A stretch of DNA of 64,000 nt from Bradyrhizobium sp. CER78 (GCF_029846235.1 NZ_JARVWP010000025.1:1-64000); one strand, 5' to 3'; shown: positions 52,209 to 60,157, counted from the stretch's first letter. Program-made: numbers and translations. The notes: generated by a model from the letters alone, not told the origin.

Positions 52209-52643
52209 ATGGCGAAAGAGCTGCACAGCACCAACTGCTTCAACACCCTGATCCGCGTCGCCGAGGATTGCCCGGCGCGGAGCGGCGAGGAGCCGCAGCT
52301 GCGCGGCGGCCAGCCGACGGTCGCCGTGCTGCAATTCCGGATGATTTCCGGCGCGCCCTACAAATACACCTCCGACGACGTGGTGTTCGCCACGTCGTCG
52401 GCCGGCCGCGCGCTCGATAGCAAGGCGGCGAAGAAGGAGCGCAGCCTCGCGCGGGAGACCTTTTTCTCGCGCGGCCAGGCGTGCATGCGCGCCTCGCCGC
52501 TCGGCAAACGCTTCGGCTGGGGCGTGCACGCCGACGCCGAAGGCCGCATCGCGATCTACGCCGTCGACAGCAAGCGCTACCAGGCACTGGCGCGCGACCC
52601 CGACATCACGCAGACCCGCGCGATGCGGAGCAAGCGGGCGTAA
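52209..52643 (+). CDS. DUF6157-family protein
   Basis: 144 residues from ATG 52209. MAKELHSTNCFNTLIRVAEDCPA and LQFRMISGAPYKYTSDDVVFATSS match the DUF6157 pattern (LHTTNYFNTFIEVADDC... PYKYTSDDV). The rest includes FFSRGQACMRASPLGKRFGWGVHADAEGRIAIYAVDSKRYQALARD. It lies 14 bases after the GST stop and may share its transcript. The function of the family is not known to me. Confidence 0.8.
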   Translation: MAKELHSTNCFNTLIRVAEDCPARSGEEPQLRGGQPTVAVLQFRMISGAPYKYTSDDVVFATSSAGRALDSKAAKKERSLARETFFSRGQACMRASPLGKRFGWGVHADAEGRIAIYAVDSKRYQALARDPDITQTRAMRSKRA

Positions 52644-52645
52644 GG

Positions 52646-52810
52646 TCCCCTTCTTATCCTCCCTTGGAGGGGGAGGATCGACGCGAATGAAATGAGCGGC
52701 GAGGTGGGGTGATCTCTCCAATCGGGCGCTGCCCGTGTTGAGAGATCACCCCACCCCGTCTTACATTCCGCTGCGCTGCATGCGCAACGACCCTCCCCCT
52801 CCAGGGTAAG
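52646..52810. repeat. Palindromic intergenic repeat, family R6
   Basis: CCTCCCTTGGAGGGGGAGG...GGTGGGGTGATCTCTCC...GAGAGATCACCCCACC and a final CCTCCCCCTCCAGGG. Second R6 copy. With the adjacent R2 copy it fills the gap 52644-52999, which holds no gene. Confidence 0.82.
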
Positions 52811-52836
52811 GTGGTATCAGTGCGTTCCTGCTAGAC

Positions 52837-52976
52837 CCGTCATCCTGAGGAGGGCCAACGGGTCCGCGCGAAGCGCGGCCCGATGACAGGCTCCGCGCGT
52901 CTCGAAGGATGCACGGCCACCAGCTGGGCCGTCGACCCTTCGAGACGGCCGCTCCGCGGCCTCCTCAGGGTGACGG
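52837..52976. repeat. Palindromic intergenic repeat, family R2
   Basis: CCCGTCATCCTGAGGAGG, then CTCGAAGGATGCACGGCC and GGGCCGTCGACCCTTCGAGACGGCC, ending CCTCAGGGTGACGG. Same elements as 14541-14690 and 56936-57035. Confidence 0.85.
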
Positions 52977-52999
52977 TGCTGATAGTGTGGGGCGGTGCC

Positions 53000-53785
53000 C
53001 TAGAACCTTGGCGCCCGCTTTTCGGCGAAGGCCTTGATGCCTTCCTTGATCTCGTCGCCGCGCATGCTGTCGCGATGGCGGGCGTCGGCGGCGGCCTCAT
53101 CCAGCTCGCCGCGGGCGAATTCGTTGATCGCGCGCTTCATGCCGGCCATTGCCTTCGGCGCATTGCCGGCCAGGATCGTCGCCAGCTTGTCGACCTCCTC
53201 GTCTAGCAGGTCGAGCGACACCATCGCGGTGAGGTAGCCGATCCGCAGCATCTCCGGCGCCGTGATCTTCTGCGCGGTCAGGAACAGCATCTTGGCGTTG
53301 TCGACGCCGAGCCGCGTGACGTAGCGCTGGATGCCGCTCTTGTAATAGTGCAGCCCGAGCCGCGCCGCCGGCATGAACATCTCGGCGGTATCGACGCCGA
53401 TGCGGAAGTCGCAGGCGAGCGCAAGGTCGGTCGAGCCGCCATAGACGCCGCCATTGAGCCGGCAGATCGTCGGCACGCTCAAATCCTCAAGCCGGTTGAC
53501 CACGACCTCAAACGCCGAGCCCGCGCTCTGCTGCTCATTGGCGCTCACCGCGCGCTCGGCCACCGAGTTGAGATCGTAGCCCGCCGAGAACGCGCGGCCG
53601 GTTCCGGTCAGCACCAGCACCCGGATCGCAGGATCGGCCTCGATCCGGTCGAACAGTTTCACGAGCTCGCCGAGGTCCTCAGCCTGCAGGCGGTTGAGAT
53701 GCTTCGGCCGGTTGAGGCGGATCGTGGCGCGCGCGCCCGCGATTTCGAGCACGGGTCCGCTGGCGGTGTCGGCCGCGTCAGCCAT
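53000..53785 (-). CDS. Enoyl-CoA hydratase/isomerase family protein
   Basis: 261 residues from ATG 53785, chosen for the GGAG site six bases upstream; an ATG at 53797 would add four residues and overlap the preceding stop as TAATG. The crotonase fold shows ATIRLNRPKHLNRLQ, the oxyanion segment GTGRAFSAGYDLNSVA and NGGVYGGSTDLALACDFRIG. Its C-terminal part is YKSGIQRYVTRLG. In the first oxyanion position it has Ser-Ala-Gly. It lies immediately downstream of the ion-channel gene. Confidence 0.87.
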   Translation of the reverse strand: MADAADTASGPVLEIAGARATIRLNRPKHLNRLQAEDLGELVKLFDRIEADPAIRVLVLTGTGRAFSAGYDLNSVAERAVSANEQQSAGSAFEVVVNRLEDLSVPTICRLNGGVYGGSTDLALACDFRIGVDTAEMFMPAARLGLHYYKSGIQRYVTRLGVDNAKMLFLTAQKITAPEMLRIGYLTAMVSLDLLDEEVDKLATILAGNAPKAMAGMKRAINEFARGELDEAAADARHRDSMRGDEIKEGIKAFAEKRAPRF

Positions 53786-53796
53786 CTTGGTCTCCA

Positions 53797-54909
53797 TTAT
53801 TGATTCTCACGTTCGCGCCGCTTCGCCTCGGCATCGATGGTCTCGGCGAGATCGGGATGCCTTGCCATCAACAGGCGGAAATCGACCAGGTCAAGCACCA
53901 ACAGCCGGGTCACCTTGCTGGTCGCGACGCTGGCGCCGCGCTTGGCGTTGCCGAGCAGCGCCATCTCGCCGAAGAACGCGCCTTCGCCCAGCTTGACCTT
54001 GCGCCCGGGCAGGTCGACCTCGACCTCGCCGGCGGCGACGAAATACATGCAATCGCCGTTGGTGTCCTTGCGGATGATCATGGTGCGCGGCGGCAGGTCG
54101 ATGGTCCGCAGCACCTGGGTGACGTCGGCGATCGCGGCGGGGCCGAGATGTGCGAAGAACGGCACCTTGCTGACGGTCTCCCAGGTTCTCAGGAAATTGT
54201 CGCGGCGGGTTTCGTTGGCAAAGCCGGTCGCCAGAATACCGGTCCACAACCCGAACACGCCGAGGCCCGAGATCATCACCATGGCGGCGACGATGCGGCC
54301 GAGCGGGGTGATCGGCACCACGTCGCCATAGCCGGTCGTGGTCAGCGTCACCACCGCCCACCACAGCGCCGCCGGCACGCTGCCGAAGGTTTGCGGCTGG
54401 ACGTCCCGTTCCAGGAAGTATTCGGCGACCGAGGCCAGAAACACCACCATCAGGAAGATCACGAGCACGCTGAGCAGCGGGCCGGATTCCACTACCAGCA
54501 CGCGGCGGAGCTGGCGCAGGCCGGGAATGCCGGGCACCACCTTGAGCACCCAGAGCACGCCGAGCAGCCATGCGGTCTTCGGCTCGATGCCGGCGAGCAG
54601 CGCCAGCGGCACCGCCAGCGCGCCGATCGCATCGACGATGCCGGCGCTGGACAGCTGGTAGAACCAGAACTTGTCCTGCCGCCGCATGTGGCGCAGCCGC
54701 ACCAGCCATTCGAACACGAAATAGGCAAGGCAGGCCCACAGCAGCGCATCGACCCAGCGCGGCACCGCGTCATAGGCCGGCGCGACCGTCAGCAGCGTCA
54801 TCATGGCAACGCCGACCGTGACCGCGACATAGGCCGCCGTGGTCATATTGCGGCCGGCGGTGGCGGAAACGAAGCGCGTCAAGGCCGGAAGGACGAGCGG
54901 CTTGGACAT
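53797..54909 (-). CDS. Cyclic-nucleotide-gated K+ channel (MloK1-like)
   Basis: 370 residues from ATG 54909, close to MlotiK1 (355). A six-helix voltage-sensor/pore domain without an arginine-rich S4 has the K+ selectivity filter TTGYGD (191-196) in VVTLTTTGYGDVVPITPLGR. It is followed by the cytoplasmic cNMP-binding domain, with the phosphate-binding cassette FFGEMALLGNAKRGASV including the Arg that contacts the cyclic phosphate. There is no long C-linker, as in MloK1, so gating by cAMP or cGMP is expected. It is one of three cNMP/Crp-type genes within 6 kb. Confidence 0.9.
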   Translation of the reverse strand: MSKPLVLPALTRFVSATAGRNMTTAAYVAVTVGVAMMTLLTVAPAYDAVPRWVDALLWACLAYFVFEWLVRLRHMRRQDKFWFYQLSSAGIVDAIGALAVPLALLAGIEPKTAWLLGVLWVLKVVPGIPGLRQLRRVLVVESGPLLSVLVIFLMVVFLASVAEYFLERDVQPQTFGSVPAALWWAVVTLTTTGYGDVVPITPLGRIVAAMVMISGLGVFGLWTGILATGFANETRRDNFLRTWETVSKVPFFAHLGPAAIADVTQVLRTIDLPPRTMIIRKDTNGDCMYFVAAGEVEVDLPGRKVKLGEGAFFGEMALLGNAKRGASVATSKVTRLLVLDLVDFRLLMARHPDLAETIDAEAKRRERENQ

Positions 54910-55247
54910 CGGAACGGAGCTTGCCTGTCGCTGAACTGCTGGAATCAAGGCCCCGCGAGCGGTGGAGCCTGTGTCACAACGTGCCTCTCCCGGTTGAGGC
55001 CGTCAACGCGCAGGCCGCGGCGGGATGATCGCGGCGAAAGTCCCGTCTGTTGGACGAATGGCCTAACCATGTTGGCCCGTTTTTGCGCCCGCGAATGTGA
55101 GAAATCGGACAAATCGTCGCTTTTTTCCCCATATATCAAGGATGCCGGCGGACGCGATAGCTATGCGACTTGGGCGGGCAACCTGAGCAGGAATGAAGCG
55201 ACTAATAAGGCGATCTTGTTCACTTCTTGAGAATTGGTTGGTTTCCG
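54910..55247. other. Divergent intergenic region without recognised elements
   Basis: 338 bases between the ion-channel start and the start of the cNMP-binding membrane protein. No convincing promoter, operator or repeat could be read. It must contain promoters for both directions. Confidence 0.5.
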
Positions 55248-55916
55248 ATGGATACCTCACATCTCGCCCAGCACGCCGGTGCCGCCGGCAGTTTCTTCGC
55301 ATCGATCTTCGTGGTTGCGACGCTCTCGATGCGCACCATGATCCCGTTGCGCGTCTTCGCCATCCTGACCAACATCATCCTGATCGCGACCGCGGTCCCG
55401 ACCCACAATTACGCGACGCTGATCCTGCACGCGGTGCTGCTGCCGGTGAACACCTATCGTCTGCACCAGATGCTGCAACTGGTCCGCAACGTGAAGAAAT
55501 CGGTCAACAGCGATCTGTCCATGGATTGGCTCCGGCCGTTCACGACGGAGCGCAAATGCACCGCGGGCGAGGTCCTGTTCTACAAGGACGAGAAGGCCGA
55601 CAGCATCTTCTACATCGTCAGCGGCCGCTTCCGCCTGGTCGAATCCGGCATCGAGCTGCCGGTCGGCGCCCTGGTCGGCGAGTTCGGCATGCTGTCGCCG
55701 TCGAACACGCGAACCCAGACGCTGGAGTGCGTCGAAACCGGCATGGTGCTGTCGGTGACCTATGACCAGGTCGAGCAGCTTTACGTGCAGAACCCGGCGT
55801 TCGGCTTCTATTTGCTGCGTCTGTTCAGCGCCCGCCTGTTCCAGAATATCGCGACGCTCGAGCAACGGCTCGCGCAACACGCCACCCCACAGGTCGCGGA
55901 GCCAAAACCTGCATGA
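55248..55916 (+). CDS. Membrane-anchored cyclic-nucleotide-binding protein
   Basis: 222 residues from ATG 55248; the frame starts seven codons earlier without a ribosome site. The N-terminus has about three membrane helices (SFFASIFVVATLSM, IPLRVFAILTNIILIATAVP, ATLILHAVLLPVNTYRLHQML). The C-terminus is a cNMP-binding domain (AGEVLFYKDEKADSIFYIVSGRFRLVESGIELPVGALVGEFGMLSPSNTRTQTLECVETGMVLSVTY). The cassette lacks the conserved Arg of classical cAMP sites (SNTRTQT), so ligand binding is uncertain. The arrangement recalls Popeye-domain proteins. It is coupled to the next gene by ATGA. Confidence 0.8.
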   Translation: MDTSHLAQHAGAAGSFFASIFVVATLSMRTMIPLRVFAILTNIILIATAVPTHNYATLILHAVLLPVNTYRLHQMLQLVRNVKKSVNSDLSMDWLRPFTTERKCTAGEVLFYKDEKADSIFYIVSGRFRLVESGIELPVGALVGEFGMLSPSNTRTQTLECVETGMVLSVTYDQVEQLYVQNPAFGFYLLRLFSARLFQNIATLEQRLAQHATPQVAEPKPA

Positions 55917-56815
55917 GCCCCGCGACCAGTTCTGGAGGCGCCGCAGTGCCGGATGACGACAGTCTGCTGGCTTCGCTCCGTTACTTGTTTGCCGATATCA
56001 TCGGCGACGAGGACGAGGGACCGCCGGTGTTGCCCGAGGCCTGCCCGGACCATCTCGGGCCGGCGGTCACCGCGGCCATCCAGCTGTTGATCGTCTATCA
56101 GAGCACGAGCTACGCCCAGCTCTATATCGACCGGCTCAAGCGCTTCGTCGGGCGCCGCGGCGTTGACGACACCCTGCTGGCAGAGATCGCGCGGCTGATG
56201 GCCGAGCGCATGGCCTATGAGGATGCGATCCGCATCGCGCAGCTCAAGCTCGGCGAAGTCAATGCGGCGGGCGGCCTTGCGGCGCGCTCCGCCGACGACG
56301 TCAAGAAGCTGCGCCTCGACGAGTTGATCGACGCCTTGCCGGAGATGGTCGCCGATCCGATCCTCGGCGTGCTCGATCAGTTCGGCTGGCGCCGCCGCCG
56401 GGTCTCGATCCGCTTCAACGCCAACACCCGCTTCAGCGTTCGCCGGCTCAGGATCGAGGCGGGCCTGAAGCGCTGGCGGCTGTTCTCGGGGCGCTACGCC
56501 AAGGAGCGGGTCTGGGTCGAGCGCTGGCTGCACATGATCGACCGCAGCCTGACCAAGCAGCCGGCCGCTGCCCCGGCCATCGTGCAGACCGCGACCATGA
56601 TCCAGGGCTACGGCGATCGCTATCGCCAGGGCATCGCGGACTGGCACGTAATCATCGACGGGCTGGTCAAGCCGACCTTCGACGGCGTGCTCGCGCTCCC
56701 CGACCTTGCTGGCGCCATCACCGAGGCCCGCGCCGCCATCATGCCTGATCCGCGGCAGGCATCGCTCAAGCGCAAGATCGCCGAGATTCGCGCGCGGGTG
56801 GCGGTGGCATCCTAG
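55913..56815 (+). CDS. Free-standing DUF6537-like protein (indolepyruvate oxidoreductase beta C-terminal domain-like)
   Basis: 300 residues, ATG overlapping the stop of the cNMP-binding gene. YIDRLKRFVGRRG (71-83), ARLMAERMAYEDAIRIAQLKLGE (93-115), DELIDALPEMVADPILGVLDQFGWRRRRVSIRF and MIQGYGDRYRQGIADWH (229-245) match the C-terminal region (DUF6537) of aerobic indolepyruvate ferredoxin oxidoreductase beta subunits. There the corresponding stretches are YLDRL, MSYEDTIRVADLK and VKGYGDTHARG. Here the domain stands alone, without the gamma/thiamin parts. The match is from memory. The role is unknown; coupling to a cNMP sensor is unexpected. Confidence 0.65.
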   Translation: MSPATSSGGAAVPDDDSLLASLRYLFADIIGDEDEGPPVLPEACPDHLGPAVTAAIQLLIVYQSTSYAQLYIDRLKRFVGRRGVDDTLLAEIARLMAERMAYEDAIRIAQLKLGEVNAAGGLAARSADDVKKLRLDELIDALPEMVADPILGVLDQFGWRRRRVSIRFNANTRFSVRRLRIEAGLKRWRLFSGRYAKERVWVERWLHMIDRSLTKQPAAAPAIVQTATMIQGYGDRYRQGIADWHVIIDGLVKPTFDGVLALPDLAGAITEARAAIMPDPRQASLKRKIAEIRARVAVAS

Positions 56816-56829
56816 CGCCAGCCTATCCA

Positions 56830-56913
56830 CGTCATTGCGAGTGAAGCGAAGCAATCCATCGCTCGGCAAGCGGAGGAATGGATTGCTTCGTCGCTGCGCT
56901 CCTCGCAATGACG
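56830..56913. repeat. Palindromic intergenic repeat, family R3
   Basis: CGTCATTGCGAGTGAAGC...GAAGCAATCCATCG and ATGGATTGCTTCGTCGC...CTCGCAATGACG. Directly followed by an R2 copy. Confidence 0.85.
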
Positions 56914-56935
56914 TGGACAGACACGGACCTATCAC

Positions 56936-57035
56936 CGTCATCCTGAGGTGCGAGCGAAGCGAGCCTCGAAGGATGCACGGCCACAGACGGGCCGTCGATC
57001 CTTCGAGACGCGCTACGCGCTCCTCAGGATGACGG
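56936..57035. repeat. Palindromic intergenic repeat, family R2
   Basis: CGTCATCCTGAGGTGCGAGCG, then CTCGAAGGATGCACGGCC and GGGCCGTCGATCCTTCGAGACGCGC, ending CTCCTCAGGATGACGG. With the R3 copy it fills the gap 56816-57072, which carries no gene. Confidence 0.87.
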
Positions 57036-57072
57036 GACGGACATCGCGGAGCTAAGCCTTTCTCGAAACCAC

Positions 57073-57291
57073 CTACCGCTTCACGTGCGGCGGCTCGTCG
57101 TAGCCGCGGCGGCTGGAATAGAACAAGAGGCCCATCAGGCCGACGCAGACCGTGCCCAGAACCGCAATTCCGATCGTGAACATGACGATGCCGGAGGTCG
57201 GCACCGGAGCGTCTACGGTGAGCCCTTCATAGGCGTAGACGCCGACGGCGGCCAGGAAGACGAGCAGGCCGATGCTGATTGCAATGCGCAT
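57073..57291 (-). CDS. Small two-helix membrane protein, hypothetical
   Basis: 72 residues: an N-terminal hydrophobic helix (IAISIGLLVFLAAVGVYAYEGL), a short loop (VDAPVPTSG) and a second helix (IVMFTIGIAVLGTVCVGLMGLLFY), then a charged tail (SSRRGYDEPPHVKR). No family is recognised. It is the first of a run of very small genes. Confidence 0.6.
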   Translation of the reverse strand: MRIAISIGLLVFLAAVGVYAYEGLTVDAPVPTSGIVMFTIGIAVLGTVCVGLMGLLFYSSRRGYDEPPHVKR

Positions 57292-57357
57292 GGGTATCTG
57301 CCTTTGCTGAAGACCAGAGGAGCAAGGCAGGTTGCAGGCAAGGCAGGTTATGCGAAT

Positions 57358-57573
57358 TTATCCCGCCGCCGCGGTGACCTTGGCCAGCGCCTGCTGTCCG
57401 GCTTGGGTGAGCTCGGAGAGCGTCGTCCTGCCGCTCTTGGCGCATTTGATGATGTATCTGGCAACGCGCCTGCGGGTGTCATGTTCCTCGCCGTGAAGCG
57501 CGTTGGCGCAGACGTGGTCGAGTGCATAATTCATGGCGGCGAGTGTACGCGAGTCAAATCGTTCCTCGATCAT
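57358..57573 (-). CDS. Hypothetical small protein
   Basis: 71 residues, MIEERFDSRTLAAMNYALDHVCANALHGEEHDTRRRVARYIIKCAKSGRTTLSELTQAGQQALAKV. A helical, charged cytoplasmic protein; no family is recognised with certainty. It resembles conserved short rhizobial proteins of unknown function. Confidence 0.6.
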   Translation of the reverse strand: MIEERFDSRTLAAMNYALDHVCANALHGEEHDTRRRVARYIIKCAKSGRTTLSELTQAGQQALAKVTAAAG

Positions 57574-57610
57574 CGCGGCTCTCCCATCGCAGCTTGCTCC
57601 GGTCTTGCGG

Positions 57611-57802
57611 CTATTTGCGGAGTGTCAGCTGCTCGCTGACTTCCATCACGGTCTCGGTCTGCCTGGCCTTCTTCATCAGCGTCTCGCGCTCCCGCCCCGG
57701 CGGCAGCTTGCGTGCTGCAATGCGCGAATCCTCGGCGAATTTTTGCAGGCGTTCCTCGAATGATCCGGGAGGCCGCGACCTGTTGCGCTTCTTCTTGACC
57801 AT
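57611..57802 (-). CDS. Hypothetical basic small protein (paralogue P1)
   Basis: 63 residues. A basic N-terminus (MVKKKRNRSRP) is followed by EERLQKF, a short stretch, then RKLPPGRERETLMKKARQTETVMEV. It shares this plan with 60718-60906 and 61384-61584: basic head, RL...A...R..A..LP.G...R..L.KARQ..T. A perfect hairpin TCGCTGG-TT-CCAGCGA (57812-57827) sits directly in front of its GGAGG ribosome site, so translation may be structurally influenced. The role is unknown. Confidence 0.65.
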   Translation of the reverse strand: MVKKKRNRSRPPGSFEERLQKFAEDSRIAARKLPPGRERETLMKKARQTETVMEVSEQLTLRK

Positions 57803-57811
57803 GCCGCCTCC

Positions 57812-57827
57812 TCGCTGGAACCAGCGA
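57812..57827 (-). promoter_or_regulatory. Hairpin abutting the Shine-Dalgarno of paralogue P1
   Basis: On the minus strand TCGCTGG-TT-CCAGCGA, a perfect 7-base inverted repeat (in RNA probably a 6-bp stem with a four-base loop), immediately followed by the GGAGG ribosome site of the gene ending at 57611. Confidence 0.5.
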
Positions 57828-58034
57828 TACTAGGCATGTTCCCCGGAGGGCGTCGTTAACCCATGACAACGGCTTAAACGAAATCGCCGTCGGCACCGCA
57901 GGAACGATCTTCGGCGCCATGCGTAACGCTCACACGTTCGCTGCTTTGCTCCCCGAAGGCAGTGGACTAATCCGGTGACGGGCCTCGGCGAATTGCATCG
58001 CCGGGGCCCGCATAGCTTCAAGGCAATTGAGTCA

Positions 58035-58090
58035 AAGGAAACGAACCAAGGGAAACGAACCAAGGAAAACGAGCCAAGGGAGATGAGCAA
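58035..58090. repeat. Four tandem 14-base purine-rich repeats in a leader
   Basis: Four imperfect 14-base units: AAGGAAACGAACCA, AGGGAAACGAACCA, AGGAAAACGAGCCA, AGGGAGATGAGCAA. The last contains the ATG of the next gene. Each unit includes an SD-like purine run, so the leader offers several ribosome-site copies. Confidence 0.75.
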
Positions 58091-58296
58091 TGGCACATTC
58101 GAACCACGGCATCGTGAAGGACGACAAGGGCCAGGAGCAGCCGGCCGACAAGGCGCGCGCGCGGACCGCCCACAATACAGATCAGCGAAAACCGGCAAAG
58201 CCCGAAGCGACGCGGGATCCGAAGTTGAGCGACGCGGACAAAACTCCGGGATCCGGCATGACGGCTGACGATCGCGGAGATCCACCGACCGGCTGA
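58090..58296 (+). CDS. Hypothetical hydrophilic small protein
   Basis: 68 residues, MAHSNHGIVKDDKGQEQPADKARARTAHNTDQRKPAKPEATRDPKLSDADKTPGSGMTADDRGDPPTG: very hydrophilic, no large hydrophobic segment, so probably disordered. Start ATG at 58090 ends the tandem leader repeats. Similar short disordered proteins occur in stress responses of rhizobia; the function is unknown. Confidence 0.6.
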   Translation: MAHSNHGIVKDDKGQEQPADKARARTAHNTDQRKPAKPEATRDPKLSDADKTPGSGMTADDRGDPPTG

Positions 58297-58374
58297 ACCG
58301 CGTTTTGCTGTGCAGCAACTGCGGCAACGTGGCAGGAACGAAGATCCTGCTTCATCGTTGGCCCCCGGAGATCA

Positions 58375-58749
58375 ATGGAGAATGATATGGCGATGGACGA
58401 GAGGGAGCTCGGAAACCTGATCGGCAGCGACAAGGTCGAAGGCACCGCGGTCTATGGCTCGGACGAGCGCAAGATCGGCTCGATCGAGCGCGTGATGATC
58501 GACAAGAAGAGCGGCCGGGTGTCCTATGCTGTGCTCGGCTTCGGCGGCATTCTCGGCCTCGGCAACGACCACTATCCGCTGCCCTGGCAGTCGCTCAAAT
58601 ATGACACGAGGCTCGGTGGTTATGTCACCGGCGTGACCGAGAGCCAGCTGCGCGGCGCGCCGAAATACGGCAGCGAGCGGGACTGGAATTGGGCCGACAT
58701 CGGCACCACGCGGGCGGTGAATGATTACTACGGTGTGCCGTTCGTCTGA
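58375..58749 (+). CDS. PRC-barrel domain protein
   Basis: 124 residues. The PRC-barrel pattern is clear: LIGSDKVEGTAVYGSDERKIGSIERVMIDKKSGRVSYAVLGFGGILGLGNDHYPLPWQSLKYD. PRC-barrels bind proteins or RNA in photosynthetic reaction centres, RimM and stress proteins. Here it follows the disordered small protein and lies 250 bases upstream of a Crp/Fnr regulator. Confidence 0.9.
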   Translation: MENDMAMDERELGNLIGSDKVEGTAVYGSDERKIGSIERVMIDKKSGRVSYAVLGFGGILGLGNDHYPLPWQSLKYDTRLGGYVTGVTESQLRGAPKYGSERDWNWADIGTTRAVNDYYGVPFV

Positions 58750-58866
58750 GCGACGACGGCTCCCGCAAGGCTGACGCTTGCAGGCCTGCGTCTTTGCAAG
58801 GCTCTCCGCTCGCAAGGCTCTTGGGACGCCAACGGCGGCGATGCCCTGACAGTAACTGAACTGTAA

Positions 58867-58904
58867 GACGCATGAGGACAATAACCGTCGCGTCCTCTGG
58901 CGTC
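58867..58904. promoter_or_regulatory. Hairpin upstream of the Crp/Fnr gene
   Basis: GACGC-AT-GAGGAC, 12-base loop, GTCCTC-TG-GCGTC: an 11-base-pair stem with a small symmetric internal loop. It lies between the PRC-barrel and Crp/Fnr genes and has no following T-run, so it is more likely a leader or operator structure than a terminator. Confidence 0.45.
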
Positions 58905-58920
58905 TGTACACTAGTGCACA
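58905..58920. promoter_or_regulatory. Palindromic operator candidate upstream of the Crp/Fnr gene
   Basis: TGTACACTAGTGCACA, a palindrome with 14 of 16 symmetric bases centred on CTAG, 80 bases upstream of the regulator ATG. It fits a dimeric regulator but not the classical Fnr/FixK or CRP consensus. Confidence 0.4.
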
Positions 58921-58999
58921 TACGTCAATAGCTGTGCAATGTAACATGCGTTATTGAAAACAGCCCGGCAGTTACCCGATTACACCTGCGGGGAGATCA

Positions 59000-59767
59000 A
59001 TGTCGTCGGCGTCGCTAGTCTGGAAATTGGAGCAGTTCGTACGGCTTTCGCCGGTAGACCACGTCATCCTCAATCGCGCGGCGACCGAGCGTGTCCGCCA
59101 TTTTGCGCCGCGCGTCGATATCGTCCGTGAAGGCGAGAAGCCGAAGGATGTCCATCTGATCCTGTCCGGCTGGGCCTATCGCTACAAGCAGCTCGAGGAT
59201 GGCCGGCGCCAGGTGGTGTCGTTCTTCCTGCCCGGCGACATCTGCGACGTGAATGTTTTCATCCTGCGCGAGATGGATCATTCGATCGGCACCATCACCG
59301 CGGTGTCGATCGCCGATCTCTCGCGCGAGTTCTTCGACAAGGTCGCAGCCGGGCATCCGCGCATCGTCACTGCGTTCTGGTGGGAAACCCTGGTCAATGC
59401 AGCGATCCAGCGCGAATGGATCATGAGCCTCGGCCAGCGCACGGCGCTGGAGCGGATCGCCCATCTGCTCTGCGAGATCTGGCTTCGGCTGCGTCTCGCC
59501 GGCCTGACCCGGGCCGACAGCTGCGACTTCCCGCTGACCCAGGGCGATCTCGCCGACGCCACCGGGCTTTCCAAGGTCCACGTCAACCGGACCCTGCAGG
59601 AGCTGCGCGCCGAGGGGCTGATCGTCCTCAAGGGCAAGACGCTGTCCGTCCCCAATCTCGACCGGCTGATGCGCGCGGGCCTGTTCAATCCGAACTACCT
59701 GCATATGGATCACGAGGGGAGGCAGCTCGACGCTGTCAGGACGTCGTCGGACGTTGCAGCGGGATGA
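59000..59767 (+). CDS. Crp/Fnr-family transcriptional regulator
   Basis: 255 residues. The N-terminal cNMP-fold sensor domain (residues about 20-130) has VREGEKPKDVHLILSGWAYRYKQLEDGRRQVVSFFLPGDICDVNVFI. The winged HTH is ...FPLTQGDLADATGLSKVHVNRTLQELRAEGLIVLKGKTLSVPNLDRL. There are no N-terminal Fnr-type cysteines. The MDHEGR tail is short. ATG 59000 follows the ribosome site GGGGAGATCA. It resembles the alphaproteobacterial Crp/Fnr group that does not bind cAMP; the effector is unknown. Confidence 0.9.
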   Translation: MSSASLVWKLEQFVRLSPVDHVILNRAATERVRHFAPRVDIVREGEKPKDVHLILSGWAYRYKQLEDGRRQVVSFFLPGDICDVNVFILREMDHSIGTITAVSIADLSREFFDKVAAGHPRIVTAFWWETLVNAAIQREWIMSLGQRTALERIAHLLCEIWLRLRLAGLTRADSCDFPLTQGDLADATGLSKVHVNRTLQELRAEGLIVLKGKTLSVPNLDRLMRAGLFNPNYLHMDHEGRQLDAVRTSSDVAAG

Positions 59768-59920
59768 CCGGCGCGTCCTTCGGGAGATGCGCAACGCGCA
59801 GGGCTCCACGGGCGCAAGCAGAATCTGGCGCGCCGCAGTTCCCATGAAACCCAGCTAGGAACGATTTCCCTGTGCTTCCTGTTGTTGACCATGGCCGCCG
59901 ACCATGACGGAGGCGATCGG

Positions 59921-60157
59921 ATGCTGCGCTATTTCTTCGATATCAGGGATGGCACCGGGCTCTATCCGGATGAAGAGGGCCTGGAGTTTCCGGATCAAAG
60001 ATCCGCCGAAATGGAAGCCGCCCGCACCCTCGGCGAACTGGCGAGGGACTTTGCGGCGCTGGACGACCGGCACGACGTTGCAATCGAGGTGCGGACGGAA
60101 GACGGCGCCGTGTTCAAGGCTGCCTTCATTTTCGAAACCCGTCATCCAAGGCAATAA
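59921..60157 (+). CDS. DUF6894-family small protein
   Basis: 78 residues from ATG 59921 with a GGAGG site seven bases upstream. The MLRYFFDIRDGTGLYPDEEGLEFPDQRSAEMEAARTLGELARDFAAL pattern (RYFFDI-DG---D-EG-E-x--xA--EA-R-L) is that of DUF6894 proteins, widespread in Bradyrhizobium. It is convergent to a run of small minus-strand genes. The function of the family is unknown. Confidence 0.85.
   Translation: MLRYFFDIRDGTGLYPDEEGLEFPDQRSAEMEAARTLGELARDFAALDDRHDVAIEVRTEDGAVFKAAFIFETRHPRQ

Noticed and set aside
53800..55230. 476-codon plus-strand frame opposite the ion channel
   Set aside because: Antisense to the MloK1-like gene with His/Gln/Arg repeats typical of shadow frames; no ribosome site.
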